Assembly (NCBI RefSeq): GCF_000399685.1
Contig: NZ_KB976987.1
Location: 988,804 to 1,052,803, forward strand
Direction of reading: 5' to 3'
DNA length: 64,000 nt
Source of the DNA: Acinetobacter pittii ANC 4050
GTDB lineage: Bacteria > Pseudomonadota > Gammaproteobacteria > Pseudomonadales > Moraxellaceae
This document shows positions 56,101-63,905 of the stretch, in pieces. The number at the start of each line of letters is the position of its first letter. Position 1 is the stretch's first letter. The translations under genes were made by a program, and so were the position numbers. The notes under the pieces were generated by a model that saw only the letters and a program-made list of their open reading frames with translations, made no database searches and was not told where the DNA came from.

Positions 56101-56265
56101 TGGTTAGTAATCGGCAATGCTTTTTCACATAAGCATTTTATGTCTCAACTTAATAGTCCAAGTACAGCTAATTCTGAAACAGTTCAAGCATATCAGTTAC
56201 TAGACACTTGGTTCAGCCAAACATCTAGTCATGATGTGGATATGAAAATATTTGTATCTAATTAA
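53188..56265 (+). CDS. SF2 helicase with C-terminal nuclease-like domain, candidate defence protein
   Basis: 1025 aa, very AT-rich. DEAD/ResIII-type helicase core: ISLPTGAGKS (Walker A, 38-47), KILVVTHRRAV (Ia), LILIDEGHAEPS (DEGH at 143-146), TATPYRND (168 on) and LVQTVGRVVRIYQ (motif VI, ~325). The middle (400-830) is unrecognised. Near 853-878, DMGTEPADFILS followed by VIFVHVKCGD resembles a PD-(D/E)xK-like core in which D860 and K875 are kept and the middle acidic residue is His. It precedes and overlaps the 575-aa partner gene. Looks like a restriction- or defence-type helicase; not a known named system to me. Confidence 0.75.
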   Translation: MITEINHLINEKLRACQRISIDTIKLYLQSDSEKSCLISLPTGAGKSGVICTVGHFSTFEKILVVTHRRAVCDQLYKQLKGKFFEKILFEEENHKQFLTKKIFNQINEVEENGIYCTTFQKIISLNEDELAALETTFNLILIDEGHAEPSPKWGTAIRALKAKKVIITATPYRNDLFSFDIDAEHSYIYTYKQAIDNQVIVSPKFETISISQSNENINEDTDFSQIYNKLNTIKELQPDAVCIIKCKEFSDIEKYFLKFNQSFKTVAIHEQFKDKDIDNTFSYVPADLAELGYEVLIHQRKLDEGIDIPEAKVLILTYPVGSGKELVQTVGRVVRIYQNYQPTVLEISTESNNHLWKNYLEFDDYISNAESAKRFLNTLDTALLVDNYLEVFPEHSYFDSCYRKKFNFKDFDPLTSLEIPLASVCFYYKLNNFSLNDCIDKLYWEFSREGALTKYDVESGVITSVCFNNSKFLKDSLFFEPSLEIMIIKEIGDIISIFDSRGRKFNHRDDLKIGRTIDLEKLFSVIAETEKTRTKQANTRALQLSQNRPEGILLKSSDLEAINHSQANSAYAVTTAVVSNINESDKVTSSYYLGVGSGRICDQKKSKFTYERFIEWLDQINIAFMKNQPTKSRFLNSFAQAIDEAPEEEPISCILDFSEIIGTIEVHYNNCIQQIDNTFIYKKYTKGISFFNFYFISNDKYNVYLPTNNLNGLITFTFDEKKGLIAHGVGDIAFFIDGIEININEIFNNKTVKLLFKDGTTFLYGSFYKHKLPVERSQLNHNIINNIIPLDCLLAKDMTEKDEDNLSINSFGNKSIFYLIDQMSNVRNPHVSLNSLGQFFQYLPNIDLMLCTDMGTEPADFILSSKDKVIFVHVKCGDSSISPQSSAGALCLVGGQALKNLHFLLNSSPSRYGNITNIRGAWPAPSGNKHKICLNSRIRLFNKTFDLTHSLDDVIETIDKRRQDPLVRKEIWLVIGNAFSHKHFMSQLNSPSTANSETVQAYQLLDTWFSQTSSHDVDMKIFVSN

Positions 56266-56284
56266 TTTATTAGAGATATTGTAT

Positions 56285-57979
56285 ATGCTTAATATATGTG
56301 AAATTGATAAATTTTTAATTAAAAGAGAAGTGGTTATGCCTTTTAAAGCTAACTATTTCTTCTATGAAAATAAAATTCTTTGCACAAACTCACTTATTGA
56401 CATGTGTCTACAAATTAAGGATATTACTAATACGGATGATGATTGCAATCAATCTTCTGAATTTTTATTTGCTAACACTATTTTAGCATTTGTAGATAAA
56501 GATTATAGTCTGCAACGTGAGAATTCAATTAGGTTGCTATTCAAGAAAGATGAATATATTCCTGTTTCTCTATTAAATGCAATTAATTGTTCCACTGTTT
56601 TTTTTGAAAAAAAAGACAATTCAGGTTTGATATTTGATCGGCTTGAAGGTGTTGAGTTAAATGAAGCTCACCCTTATTTTAAGTTTATTTATTATTTATT
56701 AGGTGTTGATTCCAATAAAAAAATAGAACCGTATATTAATGCTCTTAAAAAAATGTATGATGGTGATATCGTAGATCAAGAAATTTTGATATATTTTTAT
56801 GAATATTTTCATGATATTATTAAATCAAAATTAAAAGTTTTGGAAGTATTTACACAGTTTGTTTTTAATAATATTCATAAAGATAAAGTAACTCAAACAA
56901 TTTGGTTCTTTCTATCCTACTTTAATTTATCAAAAGATGATTCCAAAGCTATAGAGTATGCTAATAATTTTATGGGATCTGCTAATTTAGCTCATACATA
57001 TTCTTATAATAAAGCACTCTATACAAACACCTTGAGAGCTGCAATTAGAGTTTCAGCGTGGGATGATTTTTTTTATTTTAAATCTCAAGTCGATGGTAAA
57101 CCAATAGGAAATAGTCAAGAGTTTTTGGAAATTTTTGAGGCTGGTGAGAAAAAATACCTGAAGGAACGAGAGAGATTAGATCATCCTTTACATCCACAAA
57201 ATATAAAAAAAATTAATCTAGAGAGTATAAATACAGATAATCTTATTTTCCTCGCATGTGTTATATTGAATAGTGGAGAGGATTGGGGAGTCCTATTAAA
57301 TGAAAATAGATTTAAGTATATTTTTCCATCTAAAGAAATTGTTTATCGGATTCTAAAAAAATTAATATTAACTCATTACTTAAAAATATCTTTGAAGGAT
57401 TTCAATAATATTGATGATGATGAATTGTATGATTTTAATAAATTAATAAACAATAATAGGTTTCATTTGAATATTGATGGTATCATTGATAGTAAGGAAA
57501 TTTCCTTATCTTTGATTAAAGAAGAGATAATAAATAGAAGAGATATTAAAGATTCTATTTTGTCAGTATGGAAAATTATTAACATAGGATATTTTTATAG
57601 TACTTATGAGTTTTATTTAGATAAAATCACAGACAATTGGGTAGATGATTTTGAACTCAATCAGAATACTATTGAACGAATAGAAACGATACAATCGACA
57701 GCAAAAAGATTTTCTTTTACCGCTTATAGTGCTGTGAGTGCAACTGTTTCATTTCATGAACTACGGAGTACAGGGAATAAACACACACAAAATACTCTAC
57801 TTTACAATATAAATAAATATTTAGATTTTATAGAGAAAGGGGAGGCTGACTATTCTAAACCTCGCTTTCATAAGGCTCCAGTTTTAACCATTGAAATGTT
57901 ATTTGATGAACTTTTTAATTTATCTCCAGAAACTATATACAATGAAAATATTTCAGTTGATCAATTATCTTTAGAGTGA
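56285..57979 (+). CDS. unknown partner protein of the helicase-nuclease
   Basis: 564 aa from ATG 56285; ATG 56336 (AGAGAAG five bases before it) would give 547 aa and is equally possible. Strongly AT-rich, Asn/Lys/Ile-rich, no membrane span, no recognised domain. Helical stretches in 130-330 (YINALKKMYDGDIVDQEIL, IEYANNFMG, YNKALYTNTLRAAI) suggest TPR/HEAT-like repeats. The start lies 19 bases after the helicase stop on the same strand and the pair shares composition, so they are probably one operon and one system. Confidence 0.6.
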   Translation: MLNICEIDKFLIKREVVMPFKANYFFYENKILCTNSLIDMCLQIKDITNTDDDCNQSSEFLFANTILAFVDKDYSLQRENSIRLLFKKDEYIPVSLLNAINCSTVFFEKKDNSGLIFDRLEGVELNEAHPYFKFIYYLLGVDSNKKIEPYINALKKMYDGDIVDQEILIYFYEYFHDIIKSKLKVLEVFTQFVFNNIHKDKVTQTIWFFLSYFNLSKDDSKAIEYANNFMGSANLAHTYSYNKALYTNTLRAAIRVSAWDDFFYFKSQVDGKPIGNSQEFLEIFEAGEKKYLKERERLDHPLHPQNIKKINLESINTDNLIFLACVILNSGEDWGVLLNENRFKYIFPSKEIVYRILKKLILTHYLKISLKDFNNIDDDELYDFNKLINNNRFHLNIDGIIDSKEISLSLIKEEIINRRDIKDSILSVWKIINIGYFYSTYEFYLDKITDNWVDDFELNQNTIERIETIQSTAKRFSFTAYSAVSATVSFHELRSTGNKHTQNTLLYNINKYLDFIEKGEADYSKPRFHKAPVLTIEMLFDELFNLSPETIYNENISVDQLSLE

Positions 57980-58004
57980 AAATTTATACAATATTTAAGG
58001 AATG

Positions 58005-58442
58005 CTATTCACGTGAAAGATACTTTTTAAGAAGGTGGGGAGCTAGTAGATGATCTATTTTCAAGTTAGTTCTTAACTTTACCTCTTCTATAATATCTAT
58101 AAGTGTTTCTGTATTCTGGTGAAGTTGTGACTCCAAATCATCAATTTGTGTGCGTAGATTTTTATTGGTATCCGTAAGTGCCTGTCTTGTCTTTTTATTC
58201 ACATAAAGTTGCTGCTCTTTGGTTTTTAGATGTAGTGGAGAAATTTGCTCTGATACATATAGAGATATTAGCTTCTTCCGTTCAGCAGAACTCAAAGTAC
58301 TTAGCCCACCGGATATATAGCCCTTAGCTGCTAGACGGGTATGAAGTGCTTTGTGCGAAATAGGAGATTTTTCAAAACCTTCAACCAACATCATTTGCAA
58401 TTCTTGTTCGATGACTTCATCTAATTGTTTACCACGTAACAT
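58005..58442 (-). CDS. small TnpC/GmtX-like protein of the recombinase module
   Basis: 145 aa from ATG 58442, which starts one base after the stop of the 777-aa-class recombinase gene, so translation is coupled. An HTH-like first half (EKSPISHKALHTRLAAKGYISGG) is followed by a coiled coil (~85-130, NKNLRTQIDDLESQLHQNTETL). Tn554 TnpC and the third protein of gamma-mobile-trio islands are small helical proteins in the same relative place. The exact family is not certain. Confidence 0.55.
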   Translation of the reverse strand: MLRGKQLDEVIEQELQMMLVEGFEKSPISHKALHTRLAAKGYISGGLSTLSSAERKKLISLYVSEQISPLHLKTKEQQLYVNKKTRQALTDTNKNLRTQIDDLESQLHQNTETLIDIIEEVKLRTNLKIDHLLAPHLLKKYLSRE

Positions 58443-58443
58443 A

Positions 58444-60768
58444 TCATGCTTCCTTAGACTCAATTTTTTGTTGTTCAATGGCGAACAGTTCACTCAATGT
58501 AGTTGGCAATTTACTAATCGTATTTTCATAAGGAAAAACAGGGATAGGCGTTAAATTCTTTTGTCTATCAAGTGCTTTAGCTTTTAAATCACTTAAATAA
58601 AGAATCTTTTGATGTAAATTTTCCAGCATTTCTCCATAAGAAAAATCATGGGCTAGGATTTTTTCTATATGTTGAAATTGATTCAATAGTTTATTCAAAG
58701 TATGTTGAAGGGTTTCTAATTCACCTTTACGACCTGTTAAGGCAAAGTTTCCACATTGATCACCTGACTGGCATGCAAGACGTTTAGGGCAATCATGGAC
58801 TGCTATTTCACGCATACAGCCGCCAAAAGGTAAGGGGTGTAAATTTGCATGACGCTGCACTAACTCATCTGCATCTTTTTCATTATTCTTCGTTAATTCA
58901 TTGAACGATTGAGTGATGTCTTCAAAGTATTCATCAAAGAATGATTTTTTAATGTAACTCGCAACTTCATTCTTTGAATCAAAAGATTGTAGGTTCATCT
59001 TTAGATTACTTTCTAAATCTAGTTGGGTTGAAAAATACATTAATCCATCATTTTTTACAGAATCAATTGGATACTTCACAGGCTCTTGTTCTGTAGGGAA
59101 CTCAGAAACAACCAATTCATGCTTTTCAAGAATACTAGCTGCTACTCGATGTTGCTTTAAAGCTAAGTGTTGGTAGTGCTGATTCTGTTTAATATCAACA
59201 CGACCCATGAGCATTGCTTGTAGATGTTCAGCTAAGCCACTGAGAGCAAGAAAAGTGTTGATATTGTGCCTTGGAATGTGGCTAGTAAGCTTTGAATGCT
59301 CAGTCTCATTTTCTAGTAAACTGTACTTTTGGAAAGCAGAAACATTGTTGCTACTTCCCAAAAAACTATTAATGATATTAGCACTTAATGGAATGATATT
59401 GGTTTTGTTATAAAAAGCGCGTTGAAGTGTTGCAGATCTATATTCATGGATGAAAAGTATATCTTCGTAAGGTATGTTCTCGATTTTACCTTCATAATTA
59501 AAAACATGATTAAGAGGTTGATCTGAATCATAATTAGCGAAAGATCTTATAAAAGTGTCTAAATCTTTTTTTAAATAATATTTTTTAACTTTTGATCCAA
59601 TTGTTATTTCTTTATAGATAGGTACTTTACTGAGTGTCTTGATTACAACCTCACGACGACCAGCATGTCCTCTGTAATTATCCTTAACTGCAAAGACTGT
59701 ATCTATCAAATCATCAATCTCTATAAAATCTTCCGAAATTCTATCAATTGATTCCGGTAGAAAGTCCTTACAGTCTTTTGATCTGAGATATAAGATGCGT
59801 TCTCTAAACTCTTTTGTAAGTTCTAGGACTGAGGCAAAAATTGTCTCAACTAGGTTCGCTGCTAATGGTTCTACCCAATGTATTCTAAATCCAGCACCTT
59901 TGGCGCCATGATATTGGATACCTAGTGTATATTGTTTAACACCATCAATACTTAGATGCTCTTTGGTGACAGGGTCTAAGATAGGTTGTTTGATTAGCGC
60001 ATCTGTCTTTAGAAGTATGGCTTCGGTAGAACGGAGTCCTGTAATAATAAGTAATAACAATAGATTGAGAACAATCTTTTCGCCATTGGTTTGACATAAA
60101 CTAATCAATGAAATGATATTAATGAACGTCCGAATAGAAATTAGTTTATCTGTATTGAGATCATCTTCATCCAGGTCAAGTTGGTCAATTAATGCTTTTG
60201 TACGTTTTGCATTTGGTGTTCTATTCTGCCTATTGATATATAGATATTTTTGAGAAAACTCTAAGTTTTTCTCAGTAAAACAATAATGATTCAAGAGTTC
60301 TTGTAATCTTAAGTATGTGCCTGCATGGTCAGGTAAGTTAGTTTTACTGGCGTTTTCCTTCAAAATTTCAAAAGACTGGTTCAGAGTGGAAGTGGATAGC
60401 GTACAAGGGTGGCATGTATTGGGATTCTCATTATATAAAGAGTTATACCAGCGTTTAAGAACTAGAATTTCTGCATATAATTTTTGTGGTGAGGCTTTTG
60501 AGTTTGATTTTCTATAACTCAGAACCATTACTGCTTTCATGAACTCTTGATATGTAGGATCTACAAAAAGGCTCTTAACTCCCTTTAACTTTTTGATTGA
60601 ATTAAATAAAAAGTGGACTCTACCACTTCTAGAAAGCAACCAACCTGAGCCGATAGTTCCCCCATACCAAGCTGAATCATCCCATCTTAATTTGAAAGTT
60701 GGTTGGATATTATTCTCAAAAAATTCTCGCTGTTCATTTATAAATACATGGTATTTTTCAAGATTCAT
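58444..60768 (-). CDS. large tyrosine recombinase, third of the trio
   Basis: 774 aa from ATG 60768, with AAGGA eight bases upstream; ATG 60777 is the alternative. Catalytic residues of the tyrosine recombinase fold: LLLIITGLRSTEAILL (first Arg), SHIPRHNINTF (HxxR) and QNQHYQHLA (nucleophile Tyr); the usual GH before Tyr is GR. After the catalytic part comes a Cys cluster (GGCMREIAVHDCPKRL, CQSGDQCGNF) and a coiled-coil tail, as in Tn554 TnpB-type or GmtZ-like proteins. Overlaps the preceding gene by 11 bases. Confidence 0.75.
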   Translation of the reverse strand: MNLEKYHVFINEQREFFENNIQPTFKLRWDDSAWYGGTIGSGWLLSRSGRVHFLFNSIKKLKGVKSLFVDPTYQEFMKAVMVLSYRKSNSKASPQKLYAEILVLKRWYNSLYNENPNTCHPCTLSTSTLNQSFEILKENASKTNLPDHAGTYLRLQELLNHYCFTEKNLEFSQKYLYINRQNRTPNAKRTKALIDQLDLDEDDLNTDKLISIRTFINIISLISLCQTNGEKIVLNLLLLLIITGLRSTEAILLKTDALIKQPILDPVTKEHLSIDGVKQYTLGIQYHGAKGAGFRIHWVEPLAANLVETIFASVLELTKEFRERILYLRSKDCKDFLPESIDRISEDFIEIDDLIDTVFAVKDNYRGHAGRREVVIKTLSKVPIYKEITIGSKVKKYYLKKDLDTFIRSFANYDSDQPLNHVFNYEGKIENIPYEDILFIHEYRSATLQRAFYNKTNIIPLSANIINSFLGSSNNVSAFQKYSLLENETEHSKLTSHIPRHNINTFLALSGLAEHLQAMLMGRVDIKQNQHYQHLALKQHRVAASILEKHELVVSEFPTEQEPVKYPIDSVKNDGLMYFSTQLDLESNLKMNLQSFDSKNEVASYIKKSFFDEYFEDITQSFNELTKNNEKDADELVQRHANLHPLPFGGCMREIAVHDCPKRLACQSGDQCGNFALTGRKGELETLQHTLNKLLNQFQHIEKILAHDFSYGEMLENLHQKILYLSDLKAKALDRQKNLTPIPVFPYENTISKLPTTLSELFAIEQQKIESKEA

Positions 60769-62353
60769 GAATACCATCCTTATGCATGTGGCAACGATTT
60801 ATTACTGATTCTATTTCAAATTTTGTAGATTCATGGACTCTAATCAATGGATTTCTAGAAACACCTATACCATCAGACAGCCTAATCAGATCATTAATTT
60901 CACATTGAATACTTTCTAAAACATTGCTGTGATCAGCATCAATGAAAGGATGAAAATATATACACCCATAGCAATTACGGACAGGTTGAAATAAGCATTT
61001 GTCATTGTAAGAACAACCACCTATGTCATAATGAATTTTATGCCCAATGTTGCCCATTACTTTTTTCTGTTTCCATTCCTGCTTATAAACTAAACGCCCT
61101 GTGAGTAACATAGCGATCATCTGCTTATAAAGAGAATTTCTACCCAAGGCTTGGGCTCTAATTTGTGCTAATTGTGGTGTAGAGAAAATATAATGTCTTG
61201 CAGCCACAACTGATGAATGACCTAAAATATATGCTATTTCTTCAGCGGAAGAACCAGCCATAGCTAGGCTATAACCAACATGATGTCTAAAGTCTGAAAA
61301 GGAATATTTTTGTCTAATCATTTCTCCAGCTAAAACAGCATCTCGATATGATTCTGGCGAAAAAGCAAATAATTGAGTGTTAATAGCCGTTGAGCAGAAA
61401 CGAGCTGCATTTTCCCCCATATCGAATAATTTTTCATCCGGATGCAAGTTAAACCTTTCGATATATGAAAGAATAATTTCAGCGACTTCTTCTGGCAGTT
61501 TTACAGCTATTTTCTCATGCACATATCTTGCTTGCTTTGCATAGGGAATTAGTACGCTATAGCGATGGAAATTATCGGTAGTACGTGTAGTGTCTACTTT
61601 TATATCTTCTACCGACAACTTAGCCAATTGGACAGGTCTAAGTCCTGATACATAGATTAGACCTAATATTGAAGAGTTGATTAAGGTTTGATTAGTGACT
61701 TCTAAAGAATCTTGCTTTAATTGATGATTCAATTGGCTAAGACCTTGTTGAATCATGGTAATAGTTGGGTAATCAATAGGATCTTCATATTGTTGATAAT
61801 ACAATTTTGAGTTGAAAGCTGTAGGACGTTCAAGAAATTCTAATTCGTATTCTTGATCAATATCAAAATGTGAAAAATTTTCTAAAAATAATAATTTAAC
61901 TAGAAATTTCAAGTGGTAATAGTAAGGTGACCTTTCATCTTTTGCCAAATTGCCCAATATCGATTTTAAATTATGATAATCAAGTTTTTGCTTATTGGCT
62001 TTCAATATTCTTATGGCATGACTAAAAGCCTGCAATTTAGCTTCAAGTGATGAGGGTGTGTTGACCTGAATGTAATTAGCAAGAAAAAATTTAGCTAGTT
62101 TTTTCTCAAATTTACTGAAATTAGAAAAATTTAGCTGAACTCTTTTTCCTGAATAATTAAAGCTCCAAAGATCAGAAGAACTCTGAATAAATTTACTATC
62201 AAATTTATCGGCCCTTTGAAATTTAATGATTTCAGGGAGTTGTAATGATTCTATTACGTTAAGGTCATTATCAAAAAAGACTATGAACTCATTAGGCTTT
62301 TTATCTATTTTTTCAAAATTTAGACTAAGTTGAGGCATATTTTTATCAATCAT
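60758..62353 (-). CDS. tyrosine recombinase, second of the trio
   Basis: 531 aa. YVSGLRPVQLAKLSVEDI carries the first Arg; YSFSDFRHHVGYSLAMAG is the box II region, where Arg is present but the leading His of HxxR is Ser; ILGHSSVVAARHYIF carries GH and the Tyr. A C-terminal Cys-rich part follows (GGCSYNDKCLFQPVRNCYGC). The altered box II may mean reduced cleavage activity and dependence on its partners. Overlaps the first recombinase gene by 8 bases. Confidence 0.75.
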   Translation of the reverse strand: MIDKNMPQLSLNFEKIDKKPNEFIVFFDNDLNVIESLQLPEIIKFQRADKFDSKFIQSSSDLWSFNYSGKRVQLNFSNFSKFEKKLAKFFLANYIQVNTPSSLEAKLQAFSHAIRILKANKQKLDYHNLKSILGNLAKDERSPYYYHLKFLVKLLFLENFSHFDIDQEYELEFLERPTAFNSKLYYQQYEDPIDYPTITMIQQGLSQLNHQLKQDSLEVTNQTLINSSILGLIYVSGLRPVQLAKLSVEDIKVDTTRTTDNFHRYSVLIPYAKQARYVHEKIAVKLPEEVAEIILSYIERFNLHPDEKLFDMGENAARFCSTAINTQLFAFSPESYRDAVLAGEMIRQKYSFSDFRHHVGYSLAMAGSSAEEIAYILGHSSVVAARHYIFSTPQLAQIRAQALGRNSLYKQMIAMLLTGRLVYKQEWKQKKVMGNIGHKIHYDIGGCSYNDKCLFQPVRNCYGCIYFHPFIDADHSNVLESIQCEINDLIRLSDGIGVSRNPLIRVHESTKFEIESVINRCHMHKDGIHES

Positions 62354-63695
62354 AATTTATACTGGAATCTATGATGCGAGCCAAGTTCATAAAATTAGCA
62401 CGTTCTACAATAAAGCGTTTACCATAATATATGGGCATTGTACTTGTAGGTGACCAGCCACCTAAGGCTCTTAGATCACCCTGTGCTTTTAGCAGAGCAT
62501 CATTTACACTTTGTTTGAGATCGGAGTAACTAATATTTTCTTTCTTATACTTCTCAAAAGAAAAGCTTAACATCATATAAGCCCAAGAATGTCTACATAC
62601 GTGTGGGGTTAGACGTTCTATTGAGTCATAAGCTGAAGTATCAAAACATTCAGGTAGCAACGCTTTTAATGACAAATCTACTTGATCAAATATCTTTTTA
62701 ACACTGGCATAACTTAAAGCAGAGTAGGGAGGCTTTAAGGAAGTAAACAAGATTTGTGAAGGAATTTCTTTTCGTATTTCATTTATATAAATTTGAAGAA
62801 TTCTATAGTCTCGTTCCTGTAATTTAATTACTCGGTATGAGTATTCATTCTTGATTTTTGGCTTTTTTGATCGATTATCGAATTCATCATCTGTATTTGT
62901 AATAATTAAACTAAAGTTATGATTCTGAATTGATTTTTTAATAGAATTGGTTGTTAATAGCATAAGCTCACCAATTCTAAGACCATAGTTAAGCATGAGA
63001 TGTATGATCAGAAAGTTTCTGAGTTGTACATTTTTTGACTTAAATGGGTTTAAAGTATTGTATTTAGTAGAATTGCTCGGTGAGATAATTAAATACAATC
63101 CTTTAATCATCTCATCAGTCATACTTTTGAAAGAATAATTGATTTCACTTTTAATTGTTTTATTAGACTTTGAGAAGTTGTTTATAATTTTTTTCTTTAT
63201 AGTCATATATTTATTTAAGTTTTCTTTAATTTTTTGGATTTCCTTCGGTGAAAGTTGTGGCTGAGATTGGATAGTTAGATACTCATCAATCAAAAAACTG
63301 TAAAACTTTAAGAAGGATCTAAGTCTATGGCCAATTGTAGTGTAGTTAGCATGTTCTGCATTTCTTAATCTTATAAGATTACTTTCAATTTTTTTGTTGT
63401 TTTCTAAATAGATAATGAAGTTATCAATTTCACTTTGAATAATTTCAAAGTTGTAGGATGATGAATAGAAAGACTCACAAAAGGAAGTAGTAAACTTTTC
63501 AAACCAAAAATCGTACCAAAATTTTAATGCTATCAAATCAGCATGCTGCGTAGAGACACTTTGAAATCTGAGAAATTTCATGGTGTACAGCATAGGGTAC
63601 AAACATGGAAAAGTTGTATCCATATCAAATAACAGAATAATTTGGTTTTCGTTTGAGACTTTCTTTTCTAAATGAATTGGCTTTAGAGCAAACAT
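62346..63695 (-). CDS. tyrosine recombinase, first of the trio
   Basis: 449 aa, first gene of the four-gene unit. LNYGLRIGELMLL holds the first catalytic Arg, LTPHVCRHSWAYMML the HxxRH box II, and LGGWSPTSTMPIYYGKRF the Trp/Tyr end, so all expected residues are present. The N-terminal ~180 residues would be the core-binding/SAM-like domain. The promoter must lie within 63696-63819, next to dif. As the only member with an intact set of motifs, it is the best candidate for the strand-cleaving subunit. Confidence 0.8.
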   Translation of the reverse strand: MFALKPIHLEKKVSNENQIILLFDMDTTFPCLYPMLYTMKFLRFQSVSTQHADLIALKFWYDFWFEKFTTSFCESFYSSSYNFEIIQSEIDNFIIYLENNKKIESNLIRLRNAEHANYTTIGHRLRSFLKFYSFLIDEYLTIQSQPQLSPKEIQKIKENLNKYMTIKKKIINNFSKSNKTIKSEINYSFKSMTDEMIKGLYLIISPSNSTKYNTLNPFKSKNVQLRNFLIIHLMLNYGLRIGELMLLTTNSIKKSIQNHNFSLIITNTDDEFDNRSKKPKIKNEYSYRVIKLQERDYRILQIYINEIRKEIPSQILFTSLKPPYSALSYASVKKIFDQVDLSLKALLPECFDTSAYDSIERLTPHVCRHSWAYMMLSFSFEKYKKENISYSDLKQSVNDALLKAQGDLRALGGWSPTSTMPIYYGKRFIVERANFMNLARIIDSSINYD

Positions 63696-63819
63696 AATAA
63701 AGTTTATAAAGTATTCTTAAGGTCAACATATCATATTCTTTAAGTAAAATAGAAATTACTTAAGTTATTGAATAGTGGTGAAGGAATGAAAAAGATGAAG
63801 TTATTGTTAGGTGTATCGG
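63696..63819. other. intergenic region between recombinase trio and dif
   Basis: AT-rich, presumably the promoter of the recombinase unit. A 14-codon frame, ATG 63786 to the TAA at 63828-63830 inside dif (MKKMKLLLGVSDLT), has GAAGG just before its start. It may be the cut-off start of a lipoprotein gene, but it is too short to support. Confidence 0.4.
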
Positions 63820-63847
63820 ATTTAACATAATATACATTATACGAACA
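63820..63847 (+). other. dif: chromosome dimer resolution site dif
   Basis: ATTTAACATAA (63820-63830, XerD arm), TATACA (spacer), TTATACGAACA (63837-63847, XerC arm). Read on the other strand, the spacer TGTATA and the arm TTATGTTAAAT are identical to E. coli dif; the XerC arm TGTTCGTATAA differs at a few outer positions, as expected between genera. The six-base spacer is that of a functional site. This marks the terminus of the chromosome. The distance to the recombinase gene is 124 bases. Confidence 0.85.
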
Positions 63848-63905
63848 ATTATATAATTCAATAATATATTCTTTTACTTGCTTAATTTCCCTTTAAGAAT
63901 ATCCT

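Noticed and set aside
53188..57979. Hachiman or type III restriction system
   Set aside because: No HamA-type DUF1837 protein and no methyltransferase nearby; the partner protein matches neither.
63786..63830. 14-codon gene overlapping dif
   Set aside because: Too short, with its stop inside the XerD arm; at most the remnant of a gene cut by insertion.
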